From: Pseudomonas sp. SORT22 | GTDB lineage: Bacteria > Pseudomonadota > Gammaproteobacteria > Pseudomonadales > Pseudomonadaceae | Direction of reading: 5' to 3' | Assembly (NCBI RefSeq): GCF_018417635.1 | Contig: NZ_CP071007.1 | Location: 4,154,501 to 4,218,500, forward strand | Length of the DNA: 64,000 nucleotides | Part shown: positions 9,156 through 18,863 of the stretch, piece after piece | How the letters are laid out: the number at the start of each line of letters is the position of its first letter | Numbering within the stretch: position 1 is the first letter of the stretch | Translations under genes and position numbers: made by a program | The notes under the pieces: model-generated | What the model was told of the DNA's origin: nothing | Databases searched by the model: none | The model's input: only the letters and a program-made list of their open reading frames with translations

Positions 9156-9831
9156 ACTTCTGCCCCTGCTCAGCTCGGCGTTGATTCTCGGCCTGCTCGG
9201 TGGTGGCCATTGCCTGGGCATGTGCGGCGGCCTCATGGGCGCGCTGACCCTGGCCATTCCCAAGGAGCAACGCAGCCGCCGCTTTCGCCTGTTGCTGGCC
9301 TACAACCTGGGGCGCATCCTCAGTTATGCCCTGGCCGGCCTGCTGCTCGGCCTGGCCGGCTGGGCGGTGGCCAACAGCCCGGTGGCGACCGCCATGCGCG
9401 TACTGGCGGCGCTGCTGCTGATCAGCATGGGCCTGTACCTGGCCGGCTGGTGGAGCGGCCTGACCCGTATCGAGGGCCTGGGCCGGGGCCTGTGGCGGCA
9501 TATACAGCCGCTGGCCAACCGCCTGCTGCCGGTCTCCAGCCTGCCGCGCGCCCTGCTGCTGGGCGCCCTGTGGGGCTGGCTGCCGTGCGGGCTGGTGTAC
9601 AGCACCCTGCTCTGGGCTGCGAGCCAGGGCAATGCCGCCGACAGCGCGCTGTTGATGCTGGCCTTCGGCCTGGGCACCTGGCCGGTACTGCTGGCCACCG
9701 GCCTTGCCGCCGAACGCACCAGCGCCCTGCTGCGCCAGCGGGGCGTGCGTATTGCCGGCGGCGTGCTGGTGATGCTGTTTGGCCTGTGGACCCTGCCAGG
9801 GCCACACCAGCACTGGCTGATGGGCCACTGA
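9148..9831 (+). CDS. Sulfite exporter TauE/SafE family (DsbD-like) membrane protein
   Basis: 227 residues with about six membrane segments and conserved cysteines in HCLGMCGG (near 22-28) and LPCGLVYS (near 150). It belongs to the COG2836 branch that resembles the membrane part of DsbD and is often found beside ccoS. It may move thiol reducing power or copper for oxidase assembly; the substrate is unknown. It starts with GTG inside the end of ccoS, so it is translationally coupled to it. Confidence 0.85.
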   Translation: MTELLPLLSSALILGLLGGGHCLGMCGGLMGALTLAIPKEQRSRRFRLLLAYNLGRILSYALAGLLLGLAGWAVANSPVATAMRVLAALLLISMGLYLAGWWSGLTRIEGLGRGLWRHIQPLANRLLPVSSLPRALLLGALWGWLPCGLVYSTLLWAASQGNAADSALLMLAFGLGTWPVLLATGLAAERTSALLRQRGVRIAGGVLVMLFGLWTLPGPHQHWLMGH

Positions 9832-9838
9832 AGCGGCG

Positions 9839-9880
9839 TTGATACAAATCAACACGGGTTTGCCCGGCACTCCCTAGACT
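9839..9880 (+). promoter_or_regulatory. ANR/FNR-dependent promoter of hemN
   Basis: TTGATACAAATCAA (9839-9852) is a perfect ANR/FNR box. A -10 hexamer TAGACT lies at 9875-9880, which places the box about 41.5 bases upstream of a start near 9887, the standard activating position. The regulator itself (anr) is the second gene downstream. No convincing -35 hexamer is present, as expected for an activated promoter. Confidence 0.9.
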
Positions 9881-9914
9881 CCGGACACTGCTGCTCTTTC
9901 TGGGGACTGCCCGC

Positions 9915-11297
9915 ATGCTCGACGTTCTTCGTTGGGACTCCGACCTGATTCGCCGCTACGACCTGGCCGGCCCACGCTACACCTCCTACCCGACCGCGGT
10001 GCAACTGCACAGCGAAGTCGGCTCCTTCGACCTGCTGCACGCCCTGCGTGACAGCCGTCGTGCCGTTCGCCCACTGTCGATCTATGTGCACGTGCCGTTC
10101 TGCGCCAACATCTGCTACTACTGCGCCTGCAACAAGGTCATCACCAAGGACCGTGGCCGCGCCGCGCCCTACCTGCAGCGCCTGGAGCAGGAAATCCAGC
10201 TGATCGCCTGCCACCTGGACCCCAAGCAGACCGTCGAGCAGTTGCACTTTGGCGGCGGCACCCCGACCTTCCTCAGCCACGTCGAGCTGCGCCAGCTGAT
10301 GGCCCACTTGCGCCAGCATTTCAACCTGCTGGATGACGACTCCGGCGACTACGGCATTGAAATCGACCCGCGCGAGGCCGACTGGTCGACCATGGGCCTG
10401 CTCCGTGAGCTCGGCTTCAACCGCGTCAGCCTCGGCGTGCAGGACCTCGACCCGGTTGTGCAGCGGGCGATCAACCGCCTGCAGAGCCTGGAGCAGACCC
10501 GGGCGATCATCGAAGCGGCGCGCACCCTGCAATTTCGCTCGATCAACCTCGACCTGATCTACGGCCTGCCCAAGCAGACCCCGGAAGGTTTTGCCCGCAC
10601 CGTCGAGGAAGTGATCAAGCTGCAGCCCGATCGCCTCTCGGTGTTCAACTATGCGCACCTGCCGGAACGCTTCATGCCCCAGCGGCGCATCGACAGCAAC
10701 GAGCTGCCGGCCCCGGCGGCAAAACTGGAAATGCTCCACAACACCATCGAGCAACTGACCGCCGCTGGCTACGTGTACATCGGCATGGACCACTTCGCCC
10801 TGCCCGATGACGAGCTGGCGATTGCCCAGGAAGAGTCGACCCTGCAGCGCAACTTCCAGGGCTACACCACCCACGGGCATTGCGACCTGATTGGCCTGGG
10901 GGTCTCGGCCATCAGCCAGATCGGCGACCTCTATTGCCAGAACAGCAGCGACCTCAACACCTACCAGGACACCTTGTCCACCGCTCAACTGGCGACCAGC
11001 CGCGGCTTGATCTGCAGCGAGGATGACCGCCTGCGCCGGGCGGTGATCCAGCAATTGATCTGCCATTTCGAACTGGACTTCGCAACCATCGAGCGGGATT
11101 TCACCATTGACTTTCGCGGCTATTTCAACGACCAGTGGCCCGCCCTGCAGGCCATGCACAAGGATGGCCTGATCGAACTAGGCAACGACAGCATCAAGGT
11201 GCTGCCCGCCGGACGACTGCTGGTGCGATCGGTGTGCATGGTGTTCGATGCCTACCTGGACCTGCACAACCGCCAACGTTTCTCCCGGGTTATCTGA
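9915..11297 (+). CDS. hemN: Oxygen-independent coproporphyrinogen III oxidase
   Basis: 460-residue radical SAM enzyme that converts coproporphyrinogen III to protoporphyrinogen IX without oxygen. The cluster motif is C63-ANI-C67-YY-C70, followed by the GGGTPTFL stretch that binds SAM. Length matches proteobacterial HemN. Haem is needed by the neighbouring oxidase, and the ANR box just upstream indicates induction at low oxygen. Confidence 0.97.
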   Translation: MLDVLRWDSDLIRRYDLAGPRYTSYPTAVQLHSEVGSFDLLHALRDSRRAVRPLSIYVHVPFCANICYYCACNKVITKDRGRAAPYLQRLEQEIQLIACHLDPKQTVEQLHFGGGTPTFLSHVELRQLMAHLRQHFNLLDDDSGDYGIEIDPREADWSTMGLLRELGFNRVSLGVQDLDPVVQRAINRLQSLEQTRAIIEAARTLQFRSINLDLIYGLPKQTPEGFARTVEEVIKLQPDRLSVFNYAHLPERFMPQRRIDSNELPAPAAKLEMLHNTIEQLTAAGYVYIGMDHFALPDDELAIAQEESTLQRNFQGYTTHGHCDLIGLGVSAISQIGDLYCQNSSDLNTYQDTLSTAQLATSRGLICSEDDRLRRAVIQQLICHFELDFATIERDFTIDFRGYFNDQWPALQAMHKDGLIELGNDSIKVLPAGRLLVRSVCMVFDAYLDLHNRQRFSRVI

Positions 11298-11415
11298 GGT
11301 TTTTTGTCGCAGTCTTGTCCCGTCTGGCCTCGGCACAATCGTCCAAGCTGGCCGAAACACCCTAGCCTGGGTTACCCTTACGGCTTATGTGTGCTTTCCC
11401 ACAAGGATTGAAGAA

Positions 11416-12150
11416 ATGTCCGAGCCAGTTAAACTGCGCCCCCATAACCAGGCCCATTGCAAGGATTGCAGCCTGGCGCCTCTGTGCCTGCCCTTGTCAT
11501 TGAACTTGGAAGACATGGATGCACTGGATGAAATCGTCAAACGCGGGCGTCCGCTGAAAAAAGGCGAGTTTCTGTTCCGCCAGGGCGACAATTTTGGCTC
11601 GGTCTATGCGGTGCGCTCCGGCGCCCTGAAAACCTTCAGCCTGAGCGACAGCGGCGAAGAGCAGATCACCGGCTTCCACCTGCCCAGCGAACTGGTCGGC
11701 CTGTCCGGCATGGACACCGAAGCCTACCCGGTGTCGGCCCAGGCCCAGGAAACCACCTCGGTGTGCGAGATTCCTTTCGAGCGCCTGGATGAGCTGTCGG
11801 TGCAACTGCCACAGCTGCGTCGCCAGCTGATGCGGGTGATGAGCCGGGAAATCCGCGACGACCAGCAAATGATGCTGCTGCTGTCGAAAAAGACCGCTGA
11901 CGAGCGCATCGCCACCTTCCTGGTCAACCTTTCGGCGCGCTTCCGCGCCCGTGGTTACTCGGCCAACCAGTTCCGCCTGAGCATGTCACGCAACGAAATC
12001 GGCAATTACCTGGGCCTGGCGGTCGAGACCGTCTCACGGGTGTTCACGCGCTTTCAGCAGAACGGCCTGATCCAGGCCGAGGGCAAGGAAATCCATATCC
12101 TAGACCCGATTCAGCTGTGCGCCCTGGCCGGTGGTTCGCTGGAAAGCTGA
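11416..12150 (+). CDS. anr: Anaerobic transcriptional regulator ANR (FNR/CRP family)
   Basis: 244 residues, the same length as P. aeruginosa Anr. N-terminal cysteines C15, C18 and C24 plus a central Cys in TTSVCEIP form the oxygen-sensing 4Fe-4S site. A cyclic-nucleotide-type beta barrel and a C-terminal helix-turn-helix ([18 protein letters not shown]) follow. The ATG at 11416 was chosen for the [18 protein letters not shown] start and the AAGGATTGAAGAA leader. It lies 118 bases after hemN and probably has its own promoter. Confidence 0.98.
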   Translation: MSEPVKLRPHNQAHCKDCSLAPLCLPLSLNLEDMDALDEIVKRGRPLKKGEFLFRQGDNFGSVYAVRSGALKTFSLSDSGEEQITGFHLPSELVGLSGMDTEAYPVSAQAQETTSVCEIPFERLDELSVQLPQLRRQLMRVMSREIRDDQQMMLLLSKKTADERIATFLVNLSARFRARGYSANQFRLSMSRNEIGNYLGLAVETVSRVFTRFQQNGLIQAEGKEIHILDPIQLCALAGGSLES

Positions 12151-12203
12151 CCCCGCGGATAACAGGTATACTGGCGGGCATTCGTTTCTCAGGATACCCG
12201 CCC

Positions 12204-12752
12204 ATGCCCAGCGCCACTTTCGACCTCAAAGCCCTGATCCGCCCCGTACCGGACTTCCCCAAGCCGGGCGTGATCTTTCGCGACATCACCCCGCTGTTCC
12301 AGTCGCCGCGGGGCCTGCGCCATGTCGCCGATGCCTTTATCGAACGCTATGTTGAAACCGAGTTCAGCCATATCGGCGCGATGGATGCGCGCGGCTTTCT
12401 GATCGGCTCGATCATCGCCCACCAGTTGAACAAACCCCTGATCCTGTTTCGCAAGCAAGGCAAGCTGCCGGCCGACGTGCTCGCCGAGGGCTACCAGACC
12501 GAGTACGGCGAAGCCTTCCTCGAAGTGCACGCCGACAGCCTCTGCGAAGGCGACTCGGTACTGATTTTTGATGACCTGATCGCCACCGGCGGCACCCTGC
12601 TGGCCGCCACCAAACTGGTACGGCGCATGGGCGCGCAGGTATATGAGGCGGCGGCGATCATCGATCTGCCGGAGCTGGGCGGCTCGCAGCGCCTGAACGA
12701 CGTGGGTGTGCCGACCTTCTGCCTGACCGAGTTCTCGCTGAGCGAGTATTGA
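12204..12752 (+). CDS. apt: Adenine phosphoribosyltransferase
   Basis: 182-residue purine salvage enzyme making AMP from adenine and PRPP. The PRPP-binding motif [12 protein letters not shown] is clear. The ATG at 12204 yields the standard length; the longer frame reads back into anr. Convergent with recR, with a REP pair between them. Confidence 0.96.
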   Translation: MPSATFDLKALIRPVPDFPKPGVIFRDITPLFQSPRGLRHVADAFIERYVETEFSHIGAMDARGFLIGSIIAHQLNKPLILFRKQGKLPADVLAEGYQTEYGEAFLEVHADSLCEGDSVLIFDDLIATGGTLLAATKLVRRMGAQVYEAAAIIDLPELGGSQRLNDVGVPTFCLTEFSLSEY

Positions 12753-12756
12753 CAGC

Positions 12757-12817
12757 ATCGCGGGGCAAGCCCGCTCCCACAGGCTAAGGTTCTGTGGGAG
12801 CGGGCTTGCCCCGCGAT
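12757..12817. repeat. REP pair between convergent apt and recR
   Basis: Inverted ATCGCGGGGCAAGCCCGCTC units facing each other around a short loop (GGCTAAGGTTCT). It begins 5 bases after the apt stop and ends 13 bases before the recR stop. It may act as a two-way transcription barrier. Confidence 0.85.
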
Positions 12818-12830
12818 TAAAGACCCAGGG

Positions 12831-13433
12831 TTACAGCGAGATCGGTTTGCGCCCGGCGAACGAATGCGCCAGGGTGCCGCCGTCGACCAGCTCCAGCTCA
12901 CCGCCCAATGGCACACCGTGGGCGATACGAGACGCGACCAGACCTTTGTCGGCCAGCAACTGGGCGATGTAATGGGCGGTCGCTTCACCTTCCACCGTCG
13001 GGTTGGTGGCCAGGATTACTTCGGTGAAGCTGCCCTGCTCCTCGATCCGCGCCATCAGTTGCGGAATGCCGATGGCTTCCGGGCCCAGGCCATCAAGCGG
13101 CGACAGGTGCCCTTTGAGCACGAAGTAACGGCCACGGTAGCCGGTCTGCTCGACGGCATAGACATCCATCGGCCCTTCTACCACGCACAGCAGCGTGTCG
13201 TCCCGGCGCGTGTCGGAACACTGCGGGCACAGCTCCTGCTCGGTCAGGGTCCGGCACTGGCGGCAATGCCCCACCCCTTCCATGGCCTGGTTCAAGGCCT
13301 GGGCCAGCCGGGTACCGCCACTGCGATCGCGCTCAAGTAGCTGCAAGGCCATGCGCTGGGCGGTTTTCTGTCCGACGCCAGGCAAGATGCGCAACGCGTC
13401 GATCAGCTGTCGGATAAGAGGACTGAAACTCAT
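12831..13433 (-). CDS. recR: Recombination mediator protein RecR
   Basis: 200-residue RecR: N-terminal helix-hairpin-helix ([16 protein letters not shown]), a C4 zinc finger ([16 protein letters not shown]) and a TOPRIM domain ([12 protein letters not shown]). With RecO and RecF it loads RecA on SSB-coated gaps. The ATG at 13433 gives the family's [15 protein letters not shown] start. In other Pseudomonas recR directly follows ybaB; here a fimbrial operon intervenes and recR has its own promoter. Confidence 0.97.
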   Translation of the reverse strand: MSFSPLIRQLIDALRILPGVGQKTAQRMALQLLERDRSGGTRLAQALNQAMEGVGHCRQCRTLTEQELCPQCSDTRRDDTLLCVVEGPMDVYAVEQTGYRGRYFVLKGHLSPLDGLGPEAIGIPQLMARIEEQGSFTEVILATNPTVEGEATAHYIAQLLADKGLVASRIAHGVPLGGELELVDGGTLAHSFAGRKPISL

Positions 13434-13463
13434 GGGAAAAGGCCTTGATGCAAGTGAAGGCGG

Positions 13464-13492
13464 TTTATACCTGCCCGACTGGGCAACGTCAA
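13464..13492 (-). promoter_or_regulatory. Sigma-70 type promoter of recR
   Basis: On the minus strand TTGACG (13492-13487) and TATAAA (13469-13464) are separated by 17 bases, close to consensus. The predicted start is near 13457, about two dozen bases before the recR ATG. This replaces the expression that recR would receive as part of a dnaX-ybaB-recR operon. Confidence 0.7.
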
Positions 13493-13533
13493 ATCTTACA
13501 GACATTAGACTAGCCGCGTAAGAAGCTAATGTT

Positions 13534-13797
13534 TCTTTCACGCTAACAGTAATATTGCCTACATCACATAAAGCATACCACCCCCTTTCTCACACTTCCT
13601 GCCTCACTCCTTTCTATAAACACCCAATCTTACAATACCCGGCTAAGTTCCCTCCGCCATCACCACCCTTCTTCCTACATCCAGCCAAACAAATAATCCG
13701 CATAATTTCCTGGCGCTCAAAAGCAAGTAAATATGTCTATGCAACACCTCATTTTACTTATCAACGCGCAATCTTAATTAATCCAGTTGGAAAAAAA
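13534..13797 (+). promoter_or_regulatory. AT-rich, C-over-G biased leader of the fimbrial operon
   Basis: About 260 bases without a credible gene before the pilin. Roughly 13560-13700 has many C and very few G residues on the coding strand, like a Rho utilisation site; the rest is AT-rich, unlike the flanking chromosome. TAATAT (13550-13555) and TATAAA (13615-13620) are possible -10 elements, without good -35 partners. No ribosome binding site beyond an A-rich run directly precedes the ATG. Confidence 0.45.
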
Positions 13798-14343
13798 ATG
13801 AACACACGCATTTTCGCTCTTGCCCTGTCCTTACCTCTGTTGGCTGGCGTCACCCTCAATGCCCAGGCAACTGATGGCCTGATCGATTTCACCGGCAGCA
13901 TCTCGGGCACCACTTGCACCATCAACGGCGGCCCTGGCGGCCAGAACTTCACTGTTGCCATGAGCCCGGCGCATACCACCGAATTCACTACTGTCGGCAG
14001 TATCGCCCAACCTCGCCCCTTCGAGATCTCCCTGACCAACTGTGTCGCTGGCACCAGCGGCCAAGTGGACATCGAGTTCCTGGGCGGCGCCAATGTGCAG
14101 AACGGCCGACTGAACATGGATGCCGGTCCTACCAGCGCAACTGGCGTGCAGTACCAACTGCTCAACCAGGCGGGCATTCCGATCATTATCGGCGGGGTAA
14201 GCGGTGGCCAAAACACTGTCCCCGTAGAACTGGTAGATGGCGCTGCGACCCTGCGCTACACCAGCCAGTACTACGCTTCCGCCGCAGCGGTCACCCCGGG
14301 TGCCGCCAACTCCCGCGTTCAGTACGTGATCAATCTGCCGTAA
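13798..14343 (+). CDS. Type 1 family fimbrial major pilin
   Basis: 181-residue pilin. A Sec signal peptide (about 1-23, ending LNAQA) is followed by a fimbrial (PF00419-type) domain with the paired cysteines in SGTTCTING and LTNCVAG that form the usual disulphide. It ends with the beta strand used for donor-strand exchange (RVQYVINLP). First gene of a pilin-chaperone-usher-adhesin operon, so it is probably the main shaft subunit. Confidence 0.92.
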   Translation: MNTRIFALALSLPLLAGVTLNAQATDGLIDFTGSISGTTCTINGGPGGQNFTVAMSPAHTTEFTTVGSIAQPRPFEISLTNCVAGTSGQVDIEFLGGANVQNGRLNMDAGPTSATGVQYQLLNQAGIPIIIGGVSGGQNTVPVELVDGAATLRYTSQYYASAAAVTPGAANSRVQYVINLP

Positions 14344-14402
14344 TGAACCAGCAGGCGCGCCTTGCGCGTCTGCTACCCCCAATCAGGTCGGATATCGCTT
14401 TC

Positions 14403-15149
14403 ATGACTCGCTTTTCTTCCTTCCTGCTGGCTGCCCTCGCGCTACTGGCGGCCAGCGCACCCGCGCATGCCAGCGTTGTAATTACCGGCACCCGTATCAT
14501 CTTTGCGGCACAAGAGCGCGAGGCTACCGTCAACCTCCTCAACAATGGCAAAGACCCCAGCCTGGTTCAGGTCTGGGTAGACGATGGCGATTCCCGAGCA
14601 GCACCCGAGACTCTACAGGTCCCCTTTACCGTAACGCCGGCGCTGGCCCGCATCGAACCTGCTCAAGGGCAGAGTATTCGCCTGTTGCACACCGGCAGCC
14701 CGATGGCCAGTGATCGAGAGTCAATCTTCTGGTTCAACATGTTAGAAGTCCCCCCAAAAGCCAAAGACAGCAACGTCCTGCAACTGGCCTTTCGTACCCG
14801 CATCAAGCTGCTGTACCGCCCACAAGGCCTGCCAGGCAAGCCCGAGGACGCACCCGCCCTGGTAACCTGGCACCGAGCGCCTGGCCAGGACGGCAAGCCG
14901 CACACGCTGGTTGGCCGCAACCCAACGGCCTACTTTGTCAATCTCGGGGGAATAAAAGTCGAATTCAACGGCCAGTCGACGTCCTTGGGCACCGGCTATA
15001 TTGCACCTTATTCGCTCGCACACTTCAGCCCTTCGGCACCTATTAATCCAAGCGCAACCATCAACTTTACCAGCATTAATGATTATGGCGCAGGCCATAA
15101 CAATAGCGCGCCCCTAAGTGCAGTGACGGCTACTACACCCAGCCCATAG
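14403..15149 (+). CDS. Periplasmic fimbrial chaperone (PapD-like)
   Basis: 248 residues. Signal peptide about 1-23 (LAASAPAHA), then two Ig-like domains. The family's subunit-anchoring basic residues are present in TGTRIIF near the mature N-terminus and RIKLLYRP at the end of domain 1. It folds pilins and delivers them to the usher. An upstream in-frame ATG at 14343 overlaps the pilin stop (TAATG) but would put about 20 extra residues before the signal peptide, so 14403 is preferred. Confidence 0.92.
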   Translation: MTRFSSFLLAALALLAASAPAHASVVITGTRIIFAAQEREATVNLLNNGKDPSLVQVWVDDGDSRAAPETLQVPFTVTPALARIEPAQGQSIRLLHTGSPMASDRESIFWFNMLEVPPKAKDSNVLQLAFRTRIKLLYRPQGLPGKPEDAPALVTWHRAPGQDGKPHTLVGRNPTAYFVNLGGIKVEFNGQSTSLGTGYIAPYSLAHFSPSAPINPSATINFTSINDYGAGHNNSAPLSAVTATTPSP

Positions 15150-15226
15150 CCTTACTCCTTATCTGACACTCCGGGCGGTCTCGAAGTCTTCGTGCGTGCC
15201 CAGGTTTACTATTGGCACTTCTGAAA

Positions 15227-17803
15227 ATGACGATAATGTTATTGCACTTTCGCTCGCATCGAAAAAGCTCAGCTTCGTTAGTAAGCCGATTACCCGTTGG
15301 CCTGGCCAGTCTGTTGCTTTGGCAAGTACCGGCCATGGCCGACACACCTTCGTCCGCACTTGTCGAGTTTGAACCGGCGTTTTTGGGCAACGGTAGTACC
15401 TCCCCCGTGGACCTCTCGCGCTATCAGCGGCGCAACATCACAAGCCCCGGAACCTACAGCGTGGATGTGCTGGTCAACGATAACTGGCACGGGCGCATGA
15501 ACCTCAGCTTCAAGGCCTGGCCCGGTAAAGAAGAAGCCCTGGCCTGTTTCGACAACGCTTTGCTGGAGCGTCTGGGCCTGGATACCAGCAAGTTCAGCCC
15601 GCAGGCGCAACAGCAGCTGCTTGCCGTCGATACCTGCATCCCCCTGGACGGCGCACTTGACGATGCCAGCAGCCGCCTGGATTTTGCCAGCCAACGCCTG
15701 TACCTGTCGGTACCGCAAATCGCGGTCAAGCGCAGTGCGCGTGAAACAGTCGACCCGGCGCAATGGGATGAGGGCATAACGGCGGGTTTTCTCAATTACA
15801 ATCTCAACAACTACAGCACCCGGCACCGCAATCAGGATAATTCGCGCCAGACCTACCTGGGCTTGGGGGCCGGGCTCAACATCGGGCCATGGCGCCTGCG
15901 TCATGACGGTTCACTGAACTGGAGCGACCAGGGCCAGCACCGCTATCAGAGCATTGCCAGCTATGCCCAACGCGATATCACGCCCTGGCGCTCGCAACTG
16001 ACCCTGGGCGAAAGCTACACCTCGGGCGAGCTGTTCGACTCATTGAGTTTCACCGGCATACGCCTGGCCAGCGACAATCGTATGCTCCCCGCCTCGCAGC
16101 GCGGCTATGCCCCCGTAGTCCGCGGGATTGCCAGCAGTAATGCCCGGGTAGTGGTCCGCCAACGCGGCGTGACCCTGCATGAAACCACTGTGGCGCCAGG
16201 CGCCTTCGAAATCGATGATTTGTATGCAACCGGCTACGGTGGCGATCTGGAGGTCACGGTAACCGAGGCCGACGGCCGCGAACATAGCTTCTCCGTGCCT
16301 TACGCTGCTGTTCCGTTATCCTTGCGTGCCGGCTCCAGCCGCTTCAGTGCAACCCTGGGTACCCTGCGTAACCAGGCACTGGACAGTGACCCGGTATTTG
16401 TCGAAGGTACCTGGCAATATGGCCTGAACAACCTGGTCAGCACCTACAGCGGCATGACCCTGGCATCAGGGTATGGCTCGGCCTTGTTCGGTGGCAGCCT
16501 GAACACCGAGCTTGGTGCGTTCGGCGCCGACCTCACCCAGGCCCGCACCCATCTGCCCGGGCTCGGCAGCCAGCAAGGCCAGAGCCTGCGCCTGAGCTAT
16601 GCCAAGACCCTGAGTGAAACCGACACACAAATCGCTCTGGCGACCTATCGCTACTCGACCCGCGGCTTTTATGGCCTGGAAGACGCCCAGTTGAGCCGCC
16701 AGTTCCTGCGCGATGCAGGCGATCAGCGCCACCAGCGTCATCGCAATCGCACTACCCTGTCGCTGGCGCAACCGCTGGCCGAGCACTATGGACAGTTGCA
16801 CTTGAGTGCCTCGGCATCCAGCTATTGGGACCATGCCGGCAGCGACGTCAACTATTCGATCGGCTACAGCAATCACTACAAGACGCTGGGCTATACCCTC
16901 AGCAGCACCAGGGAACGTGACCGCTTCGGGCGCGCCGACAACACCTATTTCCTGAGCTTGTCCCTGCCCCTGGGCGGCGAACGCGCGCGTAGCCTCAGCA
17001 GCAGTATTTCCAGGGACGGCAGAGGCAACAGCCGGGCCCAGGCCACGCTCACCGGCGCCCTCAGTGTCGATCAGCAGGTCAACTATGGCATCACCGCCAG
17101 CCAGGATCGCTCCGATGGCCTGAACAACCATACGCTGAGCAGCAACGTACTGTACCGCGGCTCTGCCGCCGAACTCAGTGCATCGATCAGTCAGGGCCGG
17201 CATACCTCACAAGCCTCGCTCGGCCTGCGCGGCGCCATTGTCGCCCACGCCGATGGCATGACCTTGTCGCAACCCTTGAGTGAGACCTTCGGGTTGATTC
17301 AGGCCAAAGATGCCGATGGCGCTCGGGTGATTTCGGCGTCCGCGCTGAAAGTCGACAGCAGCGGCTACGCGGTCGTCCCGAACCTTACGCCTTACCAACG
17401 CAATACGGTTGCCATTGACCCCAAGGGCTTGTCGACCGATGTCGAGCTGCAATCGAGCAGCCAGCAGACCGTGCCGCGCGCCGGCGCCATTGCGTTGCTG
17501 GTGTTCCAGACCCGCTCCGGACGTTCGGCCGTCATCCATGCCCGCCAGGCCGATGGCCAGCCGCTGCCGTTTGGCGCCGCAGTGCTGGATAGCCAAGGTA
17601 ACGAGCTGGGCGCGGTGGGCCAGGGTAGCCAATTGTTTGCCCGCGGCCTGCAGGATGCAGGTGAGTTGATCGTGCGCTGGGACAGCGGCCTGGCAGGCAA
17701 CTGCCGAATTACCTATGCCCTGCCCGCCGCCACGAAAAAAGCCGCGAACGCTGCACCACAGAACATTCACTCCGTTTGCCTCGCACCCCCAGCCCACCCT
17801 TGA
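15227..17803 (+). CDS. Outer membrane fimbrial usher
   Basis: 858-residue FimD/PapC-family usher. A signal peptide (to about residue 38) is followed by the N-terminal periplasmic domain (VEFEPAFLGNG start), a large beta-barrel with the plug domain near 240-320, and C-terminal domains with a Cys pair near 835-855. It assembles and secretes the pilus across the outer membrane. The ATG at 15227 was chosen over an in-frame TTG at 15212; neither has a strong ribosome binding site. It lies 77 bases after the chaperone. Confidence 0.94.
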   Translation: MTIMLLHFRSHRKSSASLVSRLPVGLASLLLWQVPAMADTPSSALVEFEPAFLGNGSTSPVDLSRYQRRNITSPGTYSVDVLVNDNWHGRMNLSFKAWPGKEEALACFDNALLERLGLDTSKFSPQAQQQLLAVDTCIPLDGALDDASSRLDFASQRLYLSVPQIAVKRSARETVDPAQWDEGITAGFLNYNLNNYSTRHRNQDNSRQTYLGLGAGLNIGPWRLRHDGSLNWSDQGQHRYQSIASYAQRDITPWRSQLTLGESYTSGELFDSLSFTGIRLASDNRMLPASQRGYAPVVRGIASSNARVVVRQRGVTLHETTVAPGAFEIDDLYATGYGGDLEVTVTEADGREHSFSVPYAAVPLSLRAGSSRFSATLGTLRNQALDSDPVFVEGTWQYGLNNLVSTYSGMTLASGYGSALFGGSLNTELGAFGADLTQARTHLPGLGSQQGQSLRLSYAKTLSETDTQIALATYRYSTRGFYGLEDAQLSRQFLRDAGDQRHQRHRNRTTLSLAQPLAEHYGQLHLSASASSYWDHAGSDVNYSIGYSNHYKTLGYTLSSTRERDRFGRADNTYFLSLSLPLGGERARSLSSSISRDGRGNSRAQATLTGALSVDQQVNYGITASQDRSDGLNNHTLSSNVLYRGSAAELSASISQGRHTSQASLGLRGAIVAHADGMTLSQPLSETFGLIQAKDADGARVISASALKVDSSGYAVVPNLTPYQRNTVAIDPKGLSTDVELQSSSQQTVPRAGAIALLVFQTRSGRSAVIHARQADGQPLPFGAAVLDSQGNELGAVGQGSQLFARGLQDAGELIVRWDSGLAGNCRITYALPAATKKAANAAPQNIHSVCLAPPAHP

Positions 17804-17820
17804 CCCGCCGAGACCTGCCC

Positions 17821-18813
17821 ATGTTTTGTTCTCTACCCGCGCGCCTCGCCGGCGCTACAGGATTGTTGCTGCTGGCCCACTGCGCAATCAGTACCGCCAG
17901 CTGCCAGCATATCGGCGCAGGCCCGTCCCAGGCTTACATCACCGTAGACTCGAGACTGACGGTGTCTGCCGCAGACCCGGTCGGCACGGTGATTTATGAC
18001 AGCAACACCCGGTTCGCGACACGCATGGCCTACCGTTGCTCAGCCGCCCATGAGCAGCGCGCCGGCTTTACCCAGGGCTTCACTCACATCGGTGAGGGCA
18101 TTCATCAAACCAACCTGGAGGGTATCGGTATCAAGATCACCGGTTCCGAAGCCGGCGCCAGTCGTTTTTACCGCTGGCCGGTTCCTACTACCAGACATCC
18201 TGCCGGCACTACCGACGTAACCCCTTGGTACAGACTGCAGTTGATCAAGACCGGACCGGTAACCAGTGGGGTGCTGTTTTTCCCTCAGACAATCATTAGC
18301 CACACCTTTGAGCCGCATCATATCCCGGCCAATACCGCCAGGCTGACGATGGTGCAAACCCGAGTAGAGGTTGTTTCGGCCGATCCCACCTGCGCCGTCG
18401 ACCCCGGTTCGAAAACCATCCCCGTTAACCTGCGGGATCATCCAGCAGGGTTCTTCGACGCTGTTGGCAAGGCTACCGCACCCCAGCCACTTGAAATCCG
18501 CCTCAACTGTGCCGGCGGCAGTAGCGGCAGCCGCCTCAACGTCAGCTATACCGTCAGCGACGCCAGCAACCCGGGCAACCAGACCTCCATCATCAGCCTG
18601 GCCAGTCACGCTACTGCACGTGGCATCGGCATTCGCTTGTTGCGTAGCGACAACACCCCGATCGTGCTGGGCACCCGGCAACCGGGCGGTACGGTCGGAG
18701 CAGGCCCGGTAACGCATCGCATCCCCCTGCTCGCGCAGTATGTGCAGACCGCATCCCGGGTAACCCCAGGCTCCGCGCCAGGCCGGGCGACATTTCTGAT
18801 GAGTTATGACTGA
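17821..18813 (+). CDS. Two-domain fimbrial tip adhesin
   Basis: 330 residues: a signal peptide (about 1-27), an N-terminal domain (about 28-185) without a recognisable lectin family by eye, and a C-terminal pilin domain (about 186-330) with Cys pair ADPTCAVD and LNCAGG and a pilin-type last strand. This FimH-like layout and its last place in the operon mark it as the receptor-binding tip; the ligand is unknown. ATG 17821 is 17 bases after the usher stop and gives the signal peptide. Confidence 0.85.
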   Translation: MFCSLPARLAGATGLLLLAHCAISTASCQHIGAGPSQAYITVDSRLTVSAADPVGTVIYDSNTRFATRMAYRCSAAHEQRAGFTQGFTHIGEGIHQTNLEGIGIKITGSEAGASRFYRWPVPTTRHPAGTTDVTPWYRLQLIKTGPVTSGVLFFPQTIISHTFEPHHIPANTARLTMVQTRVEVVSADPTCAVDPGSKTIPVNLRDHPAGFFDAVGKATAPQPLEIRLNCAGGSSGSRLNVSYTVSDASNPGNQTSIISLASHATARGIGIRLLRSDNTPIVLGTRQPGGTVGAGPVTHRIPLLAQYVQTASRVTPGSAPGRATFLMSYD

Positions 18814-18816
18814 GCA

Positions 18817-18848
18817 GAAAAAAGCCAGGCAATAGCCTGGCTTTTATT
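18817..18848. terminator. Bidirectional terminator between adhesin and ybaB
   Basis: Stem AGCCAGGC (18823-18830), loop AATA, GCCTGGCT (18835-18842), with A run on the left and T run on the right, so it can stop transcripts from both sides. It now ends dnaX-ybaB transcription before recR. Confidence 0.88.
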
Positions 18849-18863
18849 TACGCTGCGACCGCC

